Shown: positions 33,322 through 41,150 of the stretch, in pieces
Layout of the letters: each line of letters starts with the position of its first letter
How positions within the stretch are numbered: the first letter of the stretch is position 1
Assembly (NCBI RefSeq): GCF_007991615.1
Contig: NZ_BJYR01000030.1
Span: 1 to 51,303, forward strand
DNA: 51,303 bases
Direction of reading: 5' to 3'
From: Novosphingobium sediminis
GTDB lineage: Bacteria; Pseudomonadota; Alphaproteobacteria; Sphingomonadales; Sphingomonadaceae
Notes under the pieces: generated by a model
Databases searched by the model: none
Told to the model about the DNA's origin: nothing
What the model saw: only the letters and a program-made list of their open reading frames with translations
Program-made: the position numbers and the translations under genes

Positions 33322-34991
33322 GATTGCACCTTCAACCAGGAATCCTCGCCAAGTTCCGCGACCGGTCTCCACTGAACGGGCGGCTTTTCAGGCCTTTCGG
33401 GTGACCGCAGATCCGCGAGCGTCGTCCCCTCCCCTTCCCGCCGTTTCGCCCGGCGCCGGGCCTCCTTGGTGCGCAGGCGAGCCTGATGGATTTCCTGGTT
33501 GGCGGCAGCAATCGCGCGGGCCGTCGCCGTCCGCCCGCCATCGGCCTGGTAAGCCCGGCCCATGGCCCTCACCCTGGCTCTGGCAGCTTCCCAGTCCGCC
33601 TCCCAGACATCGGGATATTGACCGATAACCGCCAGTTGCACGAAACTGCCATCGAGCTCGGCATAGACATGCTGGATCGTCCGCTCGTCCCAGCTGACCT
33701 CGATCTTCTGGCCGATTCGCTGGCCAAGCGCCGGGTGCCAGTAATGGCGGTGTTTGATCTGGATCCCCCGGGAATGGACCGTCAGCGATTTCGACGGCAG
33801 AAATTGGCGGAAAAGCTCATCAGTATTGCACGAAACCGGAAGCAAGGGGCCATGTCGCGCCGCCTCGCGTTCCCACACCTGCACCGGGCACAGGCCGCCA
33901 AGCGCGGAATGCGGCGCGTGATGATAAACCGCGATCTGGCACAGCAGCCAGCGCTCGAATTCTGCCAGGGTCATCGCCGCGTCGGCTTCGGCATCGTAGC
34001 CATCGCGTGCCGACACGTTCGATCCCGTCGCACCCGGTAAAAGCCGCAGTTTTCCGACCATTGTTCCGATCAGCCGCTCGATATGGCCGCCCAGATGGGC
34101 CGGGCCGGGTTTGCGGACATCCGGGTCGATGCCATTGCGCACGCAGGCCCGCCGGAACGACTCCGAGCGATGCGGCTTGGCCTGATCGGCATGCAGGCGC
34201 CGGAACAGGCCGAACATCGGGTAGCTGACATCGACGCCCAGATGCGCGAGAACAGGCTGCTTGGGCAGCAGCGCGCTCGCAACGGCCCTGCCACACCGGA
34301 AAATCGAGGGATCGCCGAAGCTGACATAGTAGCCGAGAATCGAACGGGTCCAGATTTCAATCAGGAACGTGATCCACAGCCGTCCGAGCTCTTCCCGCCT
34401 CAGGCTATCGACCAGGATGACGTCACCCCTGGTATGGTCCATCTGGACAAGATCGAGGAAACCATCGCTGTGGTATTCCCCAGGATGCGCTTCCTGCGCG
34501 CTGCGGGTCTTGGAGCCCATGCTGGCCTTGGCCCACACACTGCTCGCAATCTCGGCCAGCAGCCGCTCGATGGTCTTCTCGCTCGGGATCAGATCGGCGG
34601 AAAACCGATGTTCTCCGTTGTCGGCATGGAGCAGTCCCCAAATCTGCCGCGCCGCTTCCGCACGCGAGGGAGGCACCATCTTGAGCGCGATCTCATCGAT
34701 CAGTGCGTCAATAGCACCTCTGACTTCGGGATCTATCCGGTGTGAGCCAACAACCGGCCCTCGCGGCTTCGGCGCAAGCGATTCGGCCACGGGATGGTCC
34801 CGGTAGCGCGCGGCCAGCGTCCGAATCTGCCGTTCCTTGAGACCGGTAGCCTCGGAAATTGCTGCGACCTGAGCGCTCGTCACCGGCCCAGACTGTGAAA
34901 TGTGTTCCCGGAAATGCGGGAAAAGGGCCAATCCCGCCTCCAGAGATTTGAGGCTGCGTCTGGGCGCAGGAGAAGGCTTTCGCTCAATCAT
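33318..34991 (-). CDS. tniA: TniA, DDE (Mu/retroviral-type) transposase
   Basis: A 557-residue transposase of the rve superfamily. N-terminal HTH units are present (VTSAQVAAISEATGLKERQI). The catalytic core has D in DLVQMDHTRGDVILVD, D in FRRLHADQAKPHRSE (here HADQ rather than the usual DNG), and E in LGGHIERLIGTMVGKL, followed by a Mu-type beta-barrel (IQIKHRHYWHPALGQRIGQK) and a basic tail. It cuts and joins the element ends. The ATG at 34991 follows GGAG; the longer frame start at 35039 lacks a site. The gene begins about 165 bases inside the right end, as in Tn5053. Confidence 0.9.
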   Translation of the reverse strand: MIERKPSPAPRRSLKSLEAGLALFPHFREHISQSGPVTSAQVAAISEATGLKERQIRTLAARYRDHPVAESLAPKPRGPVVGSHRIDPEVRGAIDALIDEIALKMVPPSRAEAARQIWGLLHADNGEHRFSADLIPSEKTIERLLAEIASSVWAKASMGSKTRSAQEAHPGEYHSDGFLDLVQMDHTRGDVILVDSLRREELGRLWITFLIEIWTRSILGYYVSFGDPSIFRCGRAVASALLPKQPVLAHLGVDVSYPMFGLFRRLHADQAKPHRSESFRRACVRNGIDPDVRKPGPAHLGGHIERLIGTMVGKLRLLPGATGSNVSARDGYDAEADAAMTLAEFERWLLCQIAVYHHAPHSALGGLCPVQVWEREAARHGPLLPVSCNTDELFRQFLPSKSLTVHSRGIQIKHRHYWHPALGQRIGQKIEVSWDERTIQHVYAELDGSFVQLAVIGQYPDVWEADWEAARARVRAMGRAYQADGGRTATARAIAAANQEIHQARLRTKEARRRAKRREGEGTTLADLRSPERPEKPPVQWRPVAELGEDSWLKVQS

Positions 34992-35077
34992 AGGATTGGC
35001 TCCACGACAACTTCCCCTGCGCGCGGGAATGTAGCTCAATCTGGCTGCTACCGCGATGGTGGAATCGGGCTCGGACA

Positions 35078-35157
35078 GAGTGTCCTGCAGAAACTATGAT
35101 CTATGTATCTGATTTATCGCCGTTTAGACGAACTGCGGTCTATTATGTCGGCTGACA
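35078..35157 (-). repeat. Right terminal repeats of the Tni element
   Basis: From 35157 inward, R1 reads CCGACATAATAGACCGCAG (starting at 35152). A weaker R2, CATAGTTTCTGCAGGAC, lies further in, near 35082-35098. Both match the left-end core (CGACA-AAT--CTGCAG). Confidence 0.55.
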
Positions 35158-35158
35158 C

Positions 35159-35803
35159 AAGGACGCGCGCGAGAGCTTCTCATCGACATTTGCGGCCGCC
35201 GACCGGGCGCTGGACCGGCTCGATGCCCTACTCCCGGCGCGCGAGCCCCTGGCAGCCCTGACCGAATGGCTCCACCAGCTGCGTGAGCACGAAGTCGACT
35301 TCCTCGAGGGCGGCAGCGAAGAAGTGCTGATCGAGGGCCGCGTGTTCCAGCGGTTCGCGCAGCGCGGGAGTGCCTGGGCCGCCTCGCTCGCGGCCGCGAT
35401 GCGCCCGCAGCTGTTCGCGCTGGGCGCGGCGCCGCTGGCGCTTGCCGGGCTCGCCCCGCGCAACCTCTTCCGCGCCGAGCCCGAACGCCCCCTCCCCGCC
35501 CTGCTGGCGGGTTCAATCGGCGCTGCAGCGAGCGACGTCGCCACGGACCTAGCCGCCGTCACGGCCATGGTTGCGCGCGGGGAAGAATGCCTCGCGGGCC
35601 TCTACGCCTCGTCGCAGGCGCCGGCGATGTGGCAGCTGATTGGCGGGCTGGGTCCCCTCACCCGCGCCGAACTGGCGCGAGCGCTCGGCGTGACCCGCCG
35701 CACCGCCTCACAAGCCGCCCAGGCGCTCGAGAAGGCTGATCTGGCCGCCTTGCGCCCCGGAGACCATGCGCTGGCCCCCAAACGCCCCAGAATGGCCTCC
35801 TGA
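35159..35803 (+). pseudogene. 5'-truncated winged-helix gene at the right flank of the Tni element
   Basis: The frame is open from the element boundary (an in-frame TGA lies inside the terminal repeat) to 35803, encoding about 214 residues. It starts KDARESFSSTFAAADRALDR and ends with a winged HTH (APAMWQLIGGLGPLTRAELA, RALGVTRRTASQAAQALEKA). The winged helix aligns with that of the 30057 protein (APLLYTLLAGFGPL). An internal ATG at 35324 might allow partial expression. The missing 5' part is not recognised elsewhere in the window. Confidence 0.55.
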
Positions 35804-35816
35804 GGGCTTCCCGCGG

Positions 35817-36005
35817 CTAGAACGAGACTTCGCGGTGCGCCACCCCGATCCGCTTGGGCGCGGACGCCCGGCGGCGCAGCAACTGGAGCGCAAAGCGCGA
35901 CGCCTCGTCCTCGCTCGCAAACGAGACCGCCCTCCCCTGGCAGTGCGAACCGATCCGCCCCAGGCGATTTGTGACGCGACTAACGGACCCGATGACGCCC
36001 CCCAA
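35817..36005 (-). CDS. Small basic hypothetical protein downstream of parB
   Basis: This 62-residue frame starts five bases after the parB stop on the same strand, so it could be the last gene of the par operon. It contains RLGRIGSHCQGRAVSFASED followed by EASRFALQLLRRRA, with no motif I know. An internal GTG start is possible. Coding is plausible but unproven. Confidence 0.35.
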   Translation of the reverse strand: MGGVIGSVSRVTNRLGRIGSHCQGRAVSFASEDEASRFALQLLRRRASAPKRIGVAHREVSF

Positions 36006-36009
36006 AAGG

Positions 36010-36990
36010 TCAGGACGTCAGGATAGCCTCGATGGCCTTCAAGACTTCAGTTGCCGAAGCGCCGCTACGCGCAGGCACCTTGAAGGTATATCCGCTTCTT
36101 GCAGAATGGGCATAGCGCAAGATCACTTTGCCAGCGGCACCCTTCACTTCGACCTCGCCGCCAGCAGGCTTTGCAGGAACGACAGTTGCCCGAATAAGGC
36201 GCTTTGCGACTTCCGGAGCGGGCAAAGCCGTTCCCAGATCGTCGCGCTCAGCAACAATTGCCCTGCTTTCTGCGACCATCAAGTCCAGAGTGCGCTTCTC
36301 TGAAGTGAGTGGCTTAATGTCTCTTGCGATGCGGACGGTGATGCCATGCGTGTCGGGAAAGGCATTCACTATCTCGGCTGGCAACCGCGCCACATCGAGC
36401 AGGCGGCTGAGCCATGAGCGCGAAATCTTCAGATGCTCTGCCATTTCACTCTGGTTGGAATCGTAGAACTCCTCCAGCGCCCGTGAATACTCCTTCGCCC
36501 GCTCCCAGTCTGAGATATCTTTGCGCGACCGGTTCTCGATGTCCGAAACCCTGAACGCTTCCTCGTCGGAAACGTTTTGGATCGTGACGAGGTATTCATA
36601 TTCCGGATGATGATGCTCACGGAGCCATTGAACGGTCCACCATCGCCTTACGCCCGCGATAATTTCGAAATCGTAGTCTGGGTCATCCTTGAGTCGGCGC
36701 ACGATCGCAGGAATGCGCTGCTTCTTAGCGGAGAGGAATGCATCAATGAGATCGCGGCAACTCTCTTCGTTCAAGTGGTCCAGATCGCGGTTGTGCAGAC
36801 GCCAGGGACGACAACGAGCCGGGTTGACCCACTCGGTGCGATCCGTGACGACTTTACCGGCAGCAATTCTTGCAAGGCTCTGGCTACGGCTCGCCATAAT
36901 GCTTTCCGATGGCGCGGGGCTGCCGACGTCGATTTCGTCGTCGAGCCCCTCTGTCAAACTGCTGCCGAAGCCTCGGTTACCCTTTGCCAT
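36010..36990 (-). CDS. parB: ParB, plasmid partition protein
   Basis: A 326-residue CTPase/centromere-binding protein. The N-terminal ParB/Sulfiredoxin-like domain contains IPAIVRRLKDDPDYDFEIIA and GVRRWWTVQW (the GxRR nucleotide motif), and NRSRKDISDWERAKEYSRAL. The central HTH is QSEMAEHLKISRSWLSRLLD. A C-terminal dimerisation part follows. It works with ParA and the two parS palindromes immediately upstream. GGAG precedes the ATG at 36990. Confidence 0.93.
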   Translation of the reverse strand: MAKGNRGFGSSLTEGLDDEIDVGSPAPSESIMASRSQSLARIAAGKVVTDRTEWVNPARCRPWRLHNRDLDHLNEESCRDLIDAFLSAKKQRIPAIVRRLKDDPDYDFEIIAGVRRWWTVQWLREHHHPEYEYLVTIQNVSDEEAFRVSDIENRSRKDISDWERAKEYSRALEEFYDSNQSEMAEHLKISRSWLSRLLDVARLPAEIVNAFPDTHGITVRIARDIKPLTSEKRTLDLMVAESRAIVAERDDLGTALPAPEVAKRLIRATVVPAKPAGGEVEVKGAAGKVILRYAHSARSGYTFKVPARSGASATEVLKAIEAILTS

Positions 36991-37030
36991 CGCCTACTCC
37001 AAACCTTTCAAATCACTTTTGTCGGCTGCT

Positions 37031-37048
37031 TGTTGCCACGTGGCAACA
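37031..37048. repeat. parS: parS centromere site 1
   Basis: TGTTGCCACGTGGCAACA is a perfect 18-bp palindrome between parA and parB. The central CACGTG and TGTT/AACA ends resemble other parS sites. A second copy lies 57 bp away, centre to centre. Confidence 0.85.
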
Positions 37049-37087
37049 AGCCCTATCCGTGCCTCGATTTCACCCTGCTTCTTGGTA

Positions 37088-37105
37088 CGTTGCCACGTGG
37101 CAACG
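37088..37105. repeat. parS: parS centromere site 2
   Basis: CGTTGCCACGTGGCAACG is a perfect 18-bp palindrome sharing the 16-base core of site 1. It ends three bases before the parA stop codon. Confidence 0.85.
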
Positions 37106-37108
37106 GCC

Positions 37109-38314
37109 CTAGACCGCCTCCCCTGCCCTGCTCGCCCAGGACCGAATGACATCCGCCTCGATTTCTCTGCAAACGTCGCTCAAATACTTCATGCACCGGT
37201 TGTGAACCTCGTGGGACGTCACCGGTCGATCAAGTTCAAAGACTGTCTTCATGCGCGAGCTGGCATTGTCGATTTCTGCGCTGGTCTTGAGGACAGAAGT
37301 CGCCATCGAACCCCCGAAGACCTGCCGCATCATCGAGAGAATTTCGCGGTGCATGGACTTGCTTTCATCCACCCTGCTGCCAACGAGGCGGATAAAGTTG
37401 TAGGCAGGCTTCACCCGCTTCGCGAGCTGCTCGAGCTGCTTCATCGTTGTACGCGCCATGTCGATAAACGACACGGTCGATGCGAAGTCGATGACGCTCG
37501 GCGGCACAGGAATTACCATCGCATTAGCCGCCTGCAGCACTGCCATCGAAACCATGCCAAGTGCCGGAGGCGGATCCATGATGACGATGTCGTAGTCATC
37601 GACGACCGTATCGATGGCTTCGGCAATCAGGTCGATGATGTCGAAGTTCTGATTTTGTGCCAAGTAGCCCGCGATCTCGTATTCTAGATTATAGAGCTTG
37701 AGATTGGCGGGGATCAGGTCGAGCCCGAAAAAGTGCGTCTTCCGGATGATCGAGCGAACGCCCAACAGTTCAGGATTATGGAAGTGTCCGTAGAGGGTAT
37801 CATCCTCGGTCAAATCGACATCCGGCCGATAGCCAAACATCATTGTCGAACTGGCCTGGCTGTCGCAGTCGATAAACAAAACCCTGTAGCCGTGAATCGC
37901 AAAGTGCTGTGCGAGATGCAGGGCCACGGTCGACTTACCGACGCCCCCTTTGAAGTTCGAGACGGAGATGACCGCCGGGGTGTCCGTCGGAGCGCGCCAC
38001 GGGCGAGTGCCAAATACGGCACGCATATGATCCAATTCTTCCAATGAGTACTGGACCCGGTGGCCAGAAGCGGTTCGGTCGCGCTGGGGGAGGCGACCAT
38101 CACGCTCCGCTTCGCGAATTGCAGACGCTGTTCGCCCCACAAGGGAGGCTGCTTTCGAAATGGAATACGATGGGCCAACCTTTTGCCCGGTCTCCGGATC
38201 GAGCGCACCGTCACGAATGCGCTTCAGGATGGTGAGGGCCTTGCGGTGCAGATTGCCAAGGCCGTCTTCCAAGAGTTCATCGGGTTGTGCGTCGAGCGCT
38301 GCGTCGGTAGCCAT
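37109..38314 (-). CDS. parA: ParA, partition ATPase with N-terminal HTH (type Ia-like)
   Basis: A 401-residue Walker-type partition ATPase. The deviant Walker A is SNFKGGVGKSTVALHLAQHF; Walker A' is VLFIDCDSQASSTMMFGYRP; Walker B is YDIVIMDPPPALGMVSMAVL. An N-terminal extension with a MerR-like HTH (SISKAASLVGRTASAIREAE) indicates autorepression of the par operon. The ATG at 38314 is preferred over the frame start at 38371. It is divergent from repA across the origin region. Confidence 0.92.
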   Translation of the reverse strand: MATDAALDAQPDELLEDGLGNLHRKALTILKRIRDGALDPETGQKVGPSYSISKAASLVGRTASAIREAERDGRLPQRDRTASGHRVQYSLEELDHMRAVFGTRPWRAPTDTPAVISVSNFKGGVGKSTVALHLAQHFAIHGYRVLFIDCDSQASSTMMFGYRPDVDLTEDDTLYGHFHNPELLGVRSIIRKTHFFGLDLIPANLKLYNLEYEIAGYLAQNQNFDIIDLIAEAIDTVVDDYDIVIMDPPPALGMVSMAVLQAANAMVIPVPPSVIDFASTVSFIDMARTTMKQLEQLAKRVKPAYNFIRLVGSRVDESKSMHREILSMMRQVFGGSMATSVLKTSAEIDNASSRMKTVFELDRPVTSHEVHNRCMKYLSDVCREIEADVIRSWASRAGEAV

Positions 38315-38547
38315 GATCACCGCTTTGTGAGATTGAGGGCGCCAATTAGCACTCTTGGCAGTTTCGAGCAAACTTCGGCCACCAACCTTACAGATTGACC
38401 GATGATCTCCGTGCCCTTTTGCGAATCAGGAGTCGGCCATATGCAGCACGTAGTGGTTCAGACCGATGATGTCGGGTCCAGGGAAGGGGGCCAGCAGGCG
38501 ACATTCCAACAGTCAGTTGGGCGCCCAGACGGCCGAATTGATCGGGC

Positions 38548-38556
38548 TGTGGACAA
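38548..38556 (-). promoter_or_regulatory. Possible DnaA box
   Basis: TGTGGACAA, read on the other strand as TTGTCCACA, differs from the consensus DnaA box at one position. It lies three bases before an iteron, a common arrangement in iteron plasmids. Confidence 0.45.
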
Positions 38557-38672
38557 TCACCGATGATCTCGGTGCAAGCCGATGAATTCAGTGCGTTTCC
38601 CAGATGATCTCGGTTCCCTTTGGACCGATGATCTCGGAGCCCATACCTACTAAAGGAATCTCCTAGAAAAAC

Positions 38673-38693
38673 CGATTCGCGAATCGCTTTTTT
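38673..38693 (+). terminator. Palindrome followed by a T-run in the origin region
   Basis: CGATTCGCGAATCG is a perfect 14-bp palindrome followed by CTTTTTTC. It could be a terminator or a structured part of the origin; a perfect palindrome without a loop folds only a short hairpin, so both readings stay open. Confidence 0.4.
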
Positions 38694-38868
38694 CAAAATT
38701 GAGATTGGATTTGGTTTCACCCCGCCAAACCGCTCCGAGATCATCGGCCAACTTGGAGGTTTTAGGCCCGGAAACCCGTCAAAACTGCCAATGGCCTTGC
38801 TTTCGAAGCTCAAACCTGTTGTTTAGCGACCAACCCGAGGCTCCAATGAGTCGGGAAGGGACGGTTCA

Positions 38869-40173
38869 ATGAGCGGAGACACACTGCGTCCAATCGGACA
38901 TCAATACGCCCTAGCAATGCTAGGCGGCGGTGAAGAGCGAGTCCGCTCTCTAGCGCAGTCTGCGGGCACTCAGCTTACGATGGATGCCTTCCTTCGCGTC
39001 CAGGACGAAGAACCCGTTCCGGCATTTCTGCATTCCGCATTGTGCGCCATGTCGCTTCCGACCAAGCGTCCGAAAGACGATACTCTACCGATTCTTCGCG
39101 AAGACGGAAAATATGCATTAGCCATCAATCCACGGCCGGTTCTCCAGACGGTGGACGGTAAGCCCGTGCTACGAAGCGTTGGTGTGCCCTATGGAGCTTA
39201 TCCCCGCGTCGCGCTGATCTATCTGCTTTCTCAGGCCGTCACTAAGCGATCGCGAGACGTTTATTTGGGGCGTAATTTCACGGAATGGATGCGCCGACTT
39301 GGCTACCAGACCGTCTCTTATGGCCCACGGGGAACGGCCAATCTGATGCGCGAGCAAGTCGACCGACTGCTTGCGTGTGAATGGCAAATTCGTTGGGAAG
39401 GCAACGACGCCGGCGACAACGCATTCGCCGTGCGAGACGTAAAGATTTCAAACGAATACGCCGGATCGCTGGAAAAGAATGGCGCGTTTGCTCGCGAAAT
39501 CCGGATGTCTGAGGCGTTCTATAGTCACCTTATCGACCACGCCGTTCCGTTGAACGAGATTGCAATCCGTGAGCTCAAGGGCACGCCCACAGCGCTCGAT
39601 CTCTATACGTACCTCGCGTATAGGCTCCCGCGCATCAGCAGCGATCGAGGCCAGGTAATCTCGTGGGACCAGTTGGCCAAGCACTTGGGGAACGACGCAG
39701 ACAGCAAACGCTTCCGCCAGACTGTACGCGAAACAATGCAATTGGTCTCCGCTGTCTACCCAAACGCTGACGTCGATTTCAGCGGCAGGAAAGTAGTGCT
39801 GCGGCCTTCGCCGGCACCTTTAGAGCGGAAGCTCGTTGGCCCGCACTTGCGGTTGCTGGGCGCTCCGGCCACGGAAACCGCACCGAGATCATCGGTCACC
39901 AAAGCTCCTCGGTCGACTGTCCGGGACATCAAGGTCTCCGAGCCCGTATTCCCTTTCCCAGCAGGCAGCCTGACCTATGGCGAAAGGGAAACTAAGTTCC
40001 GAGCAATCGGGCTTGAGAAGGGTAAGCCCTGGTGCGTCGACACCATGGCGAACGCATTCCGCAGCGGCTTTCCCGGTATCAAACAAGAGCGGACCGATGC
40101 GGAGTGGCTGAGAGTCTGGGAAGCATTTGTCATTCGTTATGCCGAGCGACGCGCAAATTCGGATGCTGGCTGA
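38869..40173 (+). CDS. repA: RepA replication initiator (RepA_C type)
   Basis: A 434-residue plasmid initiator that binds the iterons and recruits the host replisome. Family-like strings include VGVPYGAYPRVALIYLLSQA, VTKRSRDVYLGRNFTEWMRR, and GTPTALDLYTYLAYRLPRIS, all typical of RepA_C proteins of alphaproteobacterial plasmids. GGGAAGG precedes the ATG. Two more iteron-like copies lie inside or at the end of this gene (39880 and 40173). It is divergent from parA. Confidence 0.9.
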   Translation: MSGDTLRPIGHQYALAMLGGGEERVRSLAQSAGTQLTMDAFLRVQDEEPVPAFLHSALCAMSLPTKRPKDDTLPILREDGKYALAINPRPVLQTVDGKPVLRSVGVPYGAYPRVALIYLLSQAVTKRSRDVYLGRNFTEWMRRLGYQTVSYGPRGTANLMREQVDRLLACEWQIRWEGNDAGDNAFAVRDVKISNEYAGSLEKNGAFAREIRMSEAFYSHLIDHAVPLNEIAIRELKGTPTALDLYTYLAYRLPRISSDRGQVISWDQLAKHLGNDADSKRFRQTVRETMQLVSAVYPNADVDFSGRKVVLRPSPAPLERKLVGPHLRLLGAPATETAPRSSVTKAPRSTVRDIKVSEPVFPFPAGSLTYGERETKFRAIGLEKGKPWCVDTMANAFRSGFPGIKQERTDAEWLRVWEAFVIRYAERRANSDAG

Positions 40174-40191
40174 CCGATGATTTCCGAGCAC
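39880..40191. repeat. Extra iteron-like copies in the repA 3' region
   Basis: GCACCGAGATCATCGGTC at 39880-39897 is an inverted iteron copy inside repA codons; ACCGATGATTTCCGAGCAC at 40173-40191 is a forward copy starting at the last base of the stop codon. They are about 1.3 and 1.6 kb from the main cluster. Confidence 0.6.
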
Positions 40192-40249
40192 TTCGGTTAA
40201 GCTGAAGCGCAGGACGAGGGGGAGGGGAGTAGGGTCGAACTGGGCAGTC

Positions 40250-41092
40250 ATGCCCATCGTCAACAACAATCCCAGTCCGGACCTACGCAGCCTTGTTCGG
40301 CGCCTCGGTGGCACGTGGTCCGGTAATACCGCAATGTGTCGGTGCCCTTGCCATGCCGACAGAACCCCATCTCTGTCCATCCGCCAAGGTGATCGAGCCA
40401 TTCTCGTAACTTGCCACGCAGGTTGCGACAGCCGGGACGTAATCAGAGCTCTTCGACGCATAGCAGACCTGCCGACGGTCGATGCCTCTGGCATGACCCC
40501 CAGCTTTCAGCGCAACACGGGAATTCACCTCGCAATCTGGCAAGCCGGTCGACCAATCGAAGGGACTTTGGCGGAGCGATATGTGCGCGGGGTTCGCCAG
40601 ATCTGGGCACCACTCGAAGACCTGCGCTTTCACCCCCGTTGTGCGCGAGGGCAGGGGAAGCTGGCCAGCTTCGAGCCGGCACTCCTCGTCGCGATGCGCA
40701 AGGAGGGCGCTATTGCCGCGATCCAGCGGATTTTCCTCGATCCGGCGACATCGACCTACACCGACAAGCTGGTCCTGGGACAGGCTATTGGCGCGGCATG
40801 GACCAATGGCCCGCCAGCCAAGACCATCGGCATCTGCGAGGGCTTCGAGACTGCGGCTGCCTATACGTCGCTCACGGGTATCCAGGCCTGGGCGACGATG
40901 GGTGCCAAACGCTTCCACCAGGTCGACATCCCGGCGTCAGTCGAAACCCTCATCCTGCTGGCCGACAACGACGCCGAGGGCAGGCGGGCCCGCGATCGCG
41001 CTGCCGAAACCTACCGCCGCCCCGGCCTCGCAATCGAGACCGAATGGCCGCCGGGCCGCATGAACGACTGGGCGCAGCTCCTGAAGCGGTGA
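40250..41092 (+). CDS. Primase-like protein with CHC2-type zinc finger and Toprim domain
   Basis: A 280-residue protein. The N-terminal zinc finger is CRCPCHADRTPSLSIR with LVTCHAGCDSRDVI (Cys/His ligands near residues 30-60). The C-terminal Toprim domain has IGICEGFETAAAYTSLTG (Glu) and LILLADNDAEGRRARDRAAE (DxD-like). It probably makes or handles primers during plasmid transfer or replication. A helicase domain is absent. A purine-rich GAGGGGGAGGGG leader lies upstream, like those before the two following large genes. Confidence 0.82.
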   Translation: MPIVNNNPSPDLRSLVRRLGGTWSGNTAMCRCPCHADRTPSLSIRQGDRAILVTCHAGCDSRDVIRALRRIADLPTVDASGMTPSFQRNTGIHLAIWQAGRPIEGTLAERYVRGVRQIWAPLEDLRFHPRCARGQGKLASFEPALLVAMRKEGAIAAIQRIFLDPATSTYTDKLVLGQAIGAAWTNGPPAKTIGICEGFETAAAYTSLTGIQAWATMGAKRFHQVDIPASVETLILLADNDAEGRRARDRAAETYRRPGLAIETEWPPGRMNDWAQLLKR

Positions 41093-41131
41093 GGGGAGGG
41101 GGGCTGGAGCGGGCGTGCCGCTGATCGGCAC
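41081..41131 (+). promoter_or_regulatory. Structured, G-rich leader copy 1
   Basis: GTGAGGGGAGGGGGGCTGGA at 41089-41108 recurs exactly at 46749-46768. A hairpin, GTGCCG-CTGAT-CGGCAC, follows at 41115-41131, and then the Shine-Dalgarno AGGAG of the next gene. The leader overlaps the stop codon of the primase-like gene. It may control translation in the operon. Confidence 0.55.
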
Positions 41132-41150
41132 AAGCTCAGGAGATCTCCGC

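Larger units (their letters stand above)
28544..35157 (-). mobile_element. Tn5053/Tn402-like TniABQ transposon with a tyrosine recombinase
   Basis: The unit runs from TGTGAGCGGACGGAATTGAC (left end) to the complementary-strand TGTCAGCCGACATAATAGAC (right end). The first 24 bases of the two ends agree at 18 positions. Each end has a second internal copy of the motif. Between them are a tyrosine recombinase, a dif-like site, a divergent winged-helix gene, then tniQ, tniB and tniA. Length is 6614 bp. No target duplication is seen (CCACC left, CAAGG right), so flanks have been rearranged. It truncates the IS630 element on one side and a helix-rich gene on the other. Confidence 0.6.
38398..38749 (+). 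other. oriV: Iteron-type replication origin (oriV)
   Basis: Copies of the motif ACCGATGATCTCGG occur at 38398, 38462, 38559, 38601 (AGATGATCTCGG), 38624, and inverted at 38732; a degenerate copy lies at 38579. The group at 38559-38642 is spaced about 20-22 bp, one per two helical turns, typical of Rep-binding iterons. An AT-rich stretch at 38645-38712 could be the melting region. The repA gene starts 120 bases further on. Confidence 0.75.

Noticed and set aside
28544..35157. A CRISPR-associated transposon (CAST), because TniQ, TniB and a Tn7-like transposase are together
   Set aside because: No cas gene, no CRISPR repeats and no tracrRNA-like region lie within the element; a normal Tn5053-like unit explains it.
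30057..35803. One long gene split by the Tni element into the 30057 and 35159 parts
   Set aside because: Both parts carry their own version of the same winged helix, there is no target duplication, and the 30057 gene has its own stop; related but separate genes fit better.
38398..38749. A CRISPR array, because of the repeated GATGATCTCGG motifs
   Set aside because: Repeats are short, unevenly spaced and partly inverted, and they sit between parA and repA; iterons explain them.
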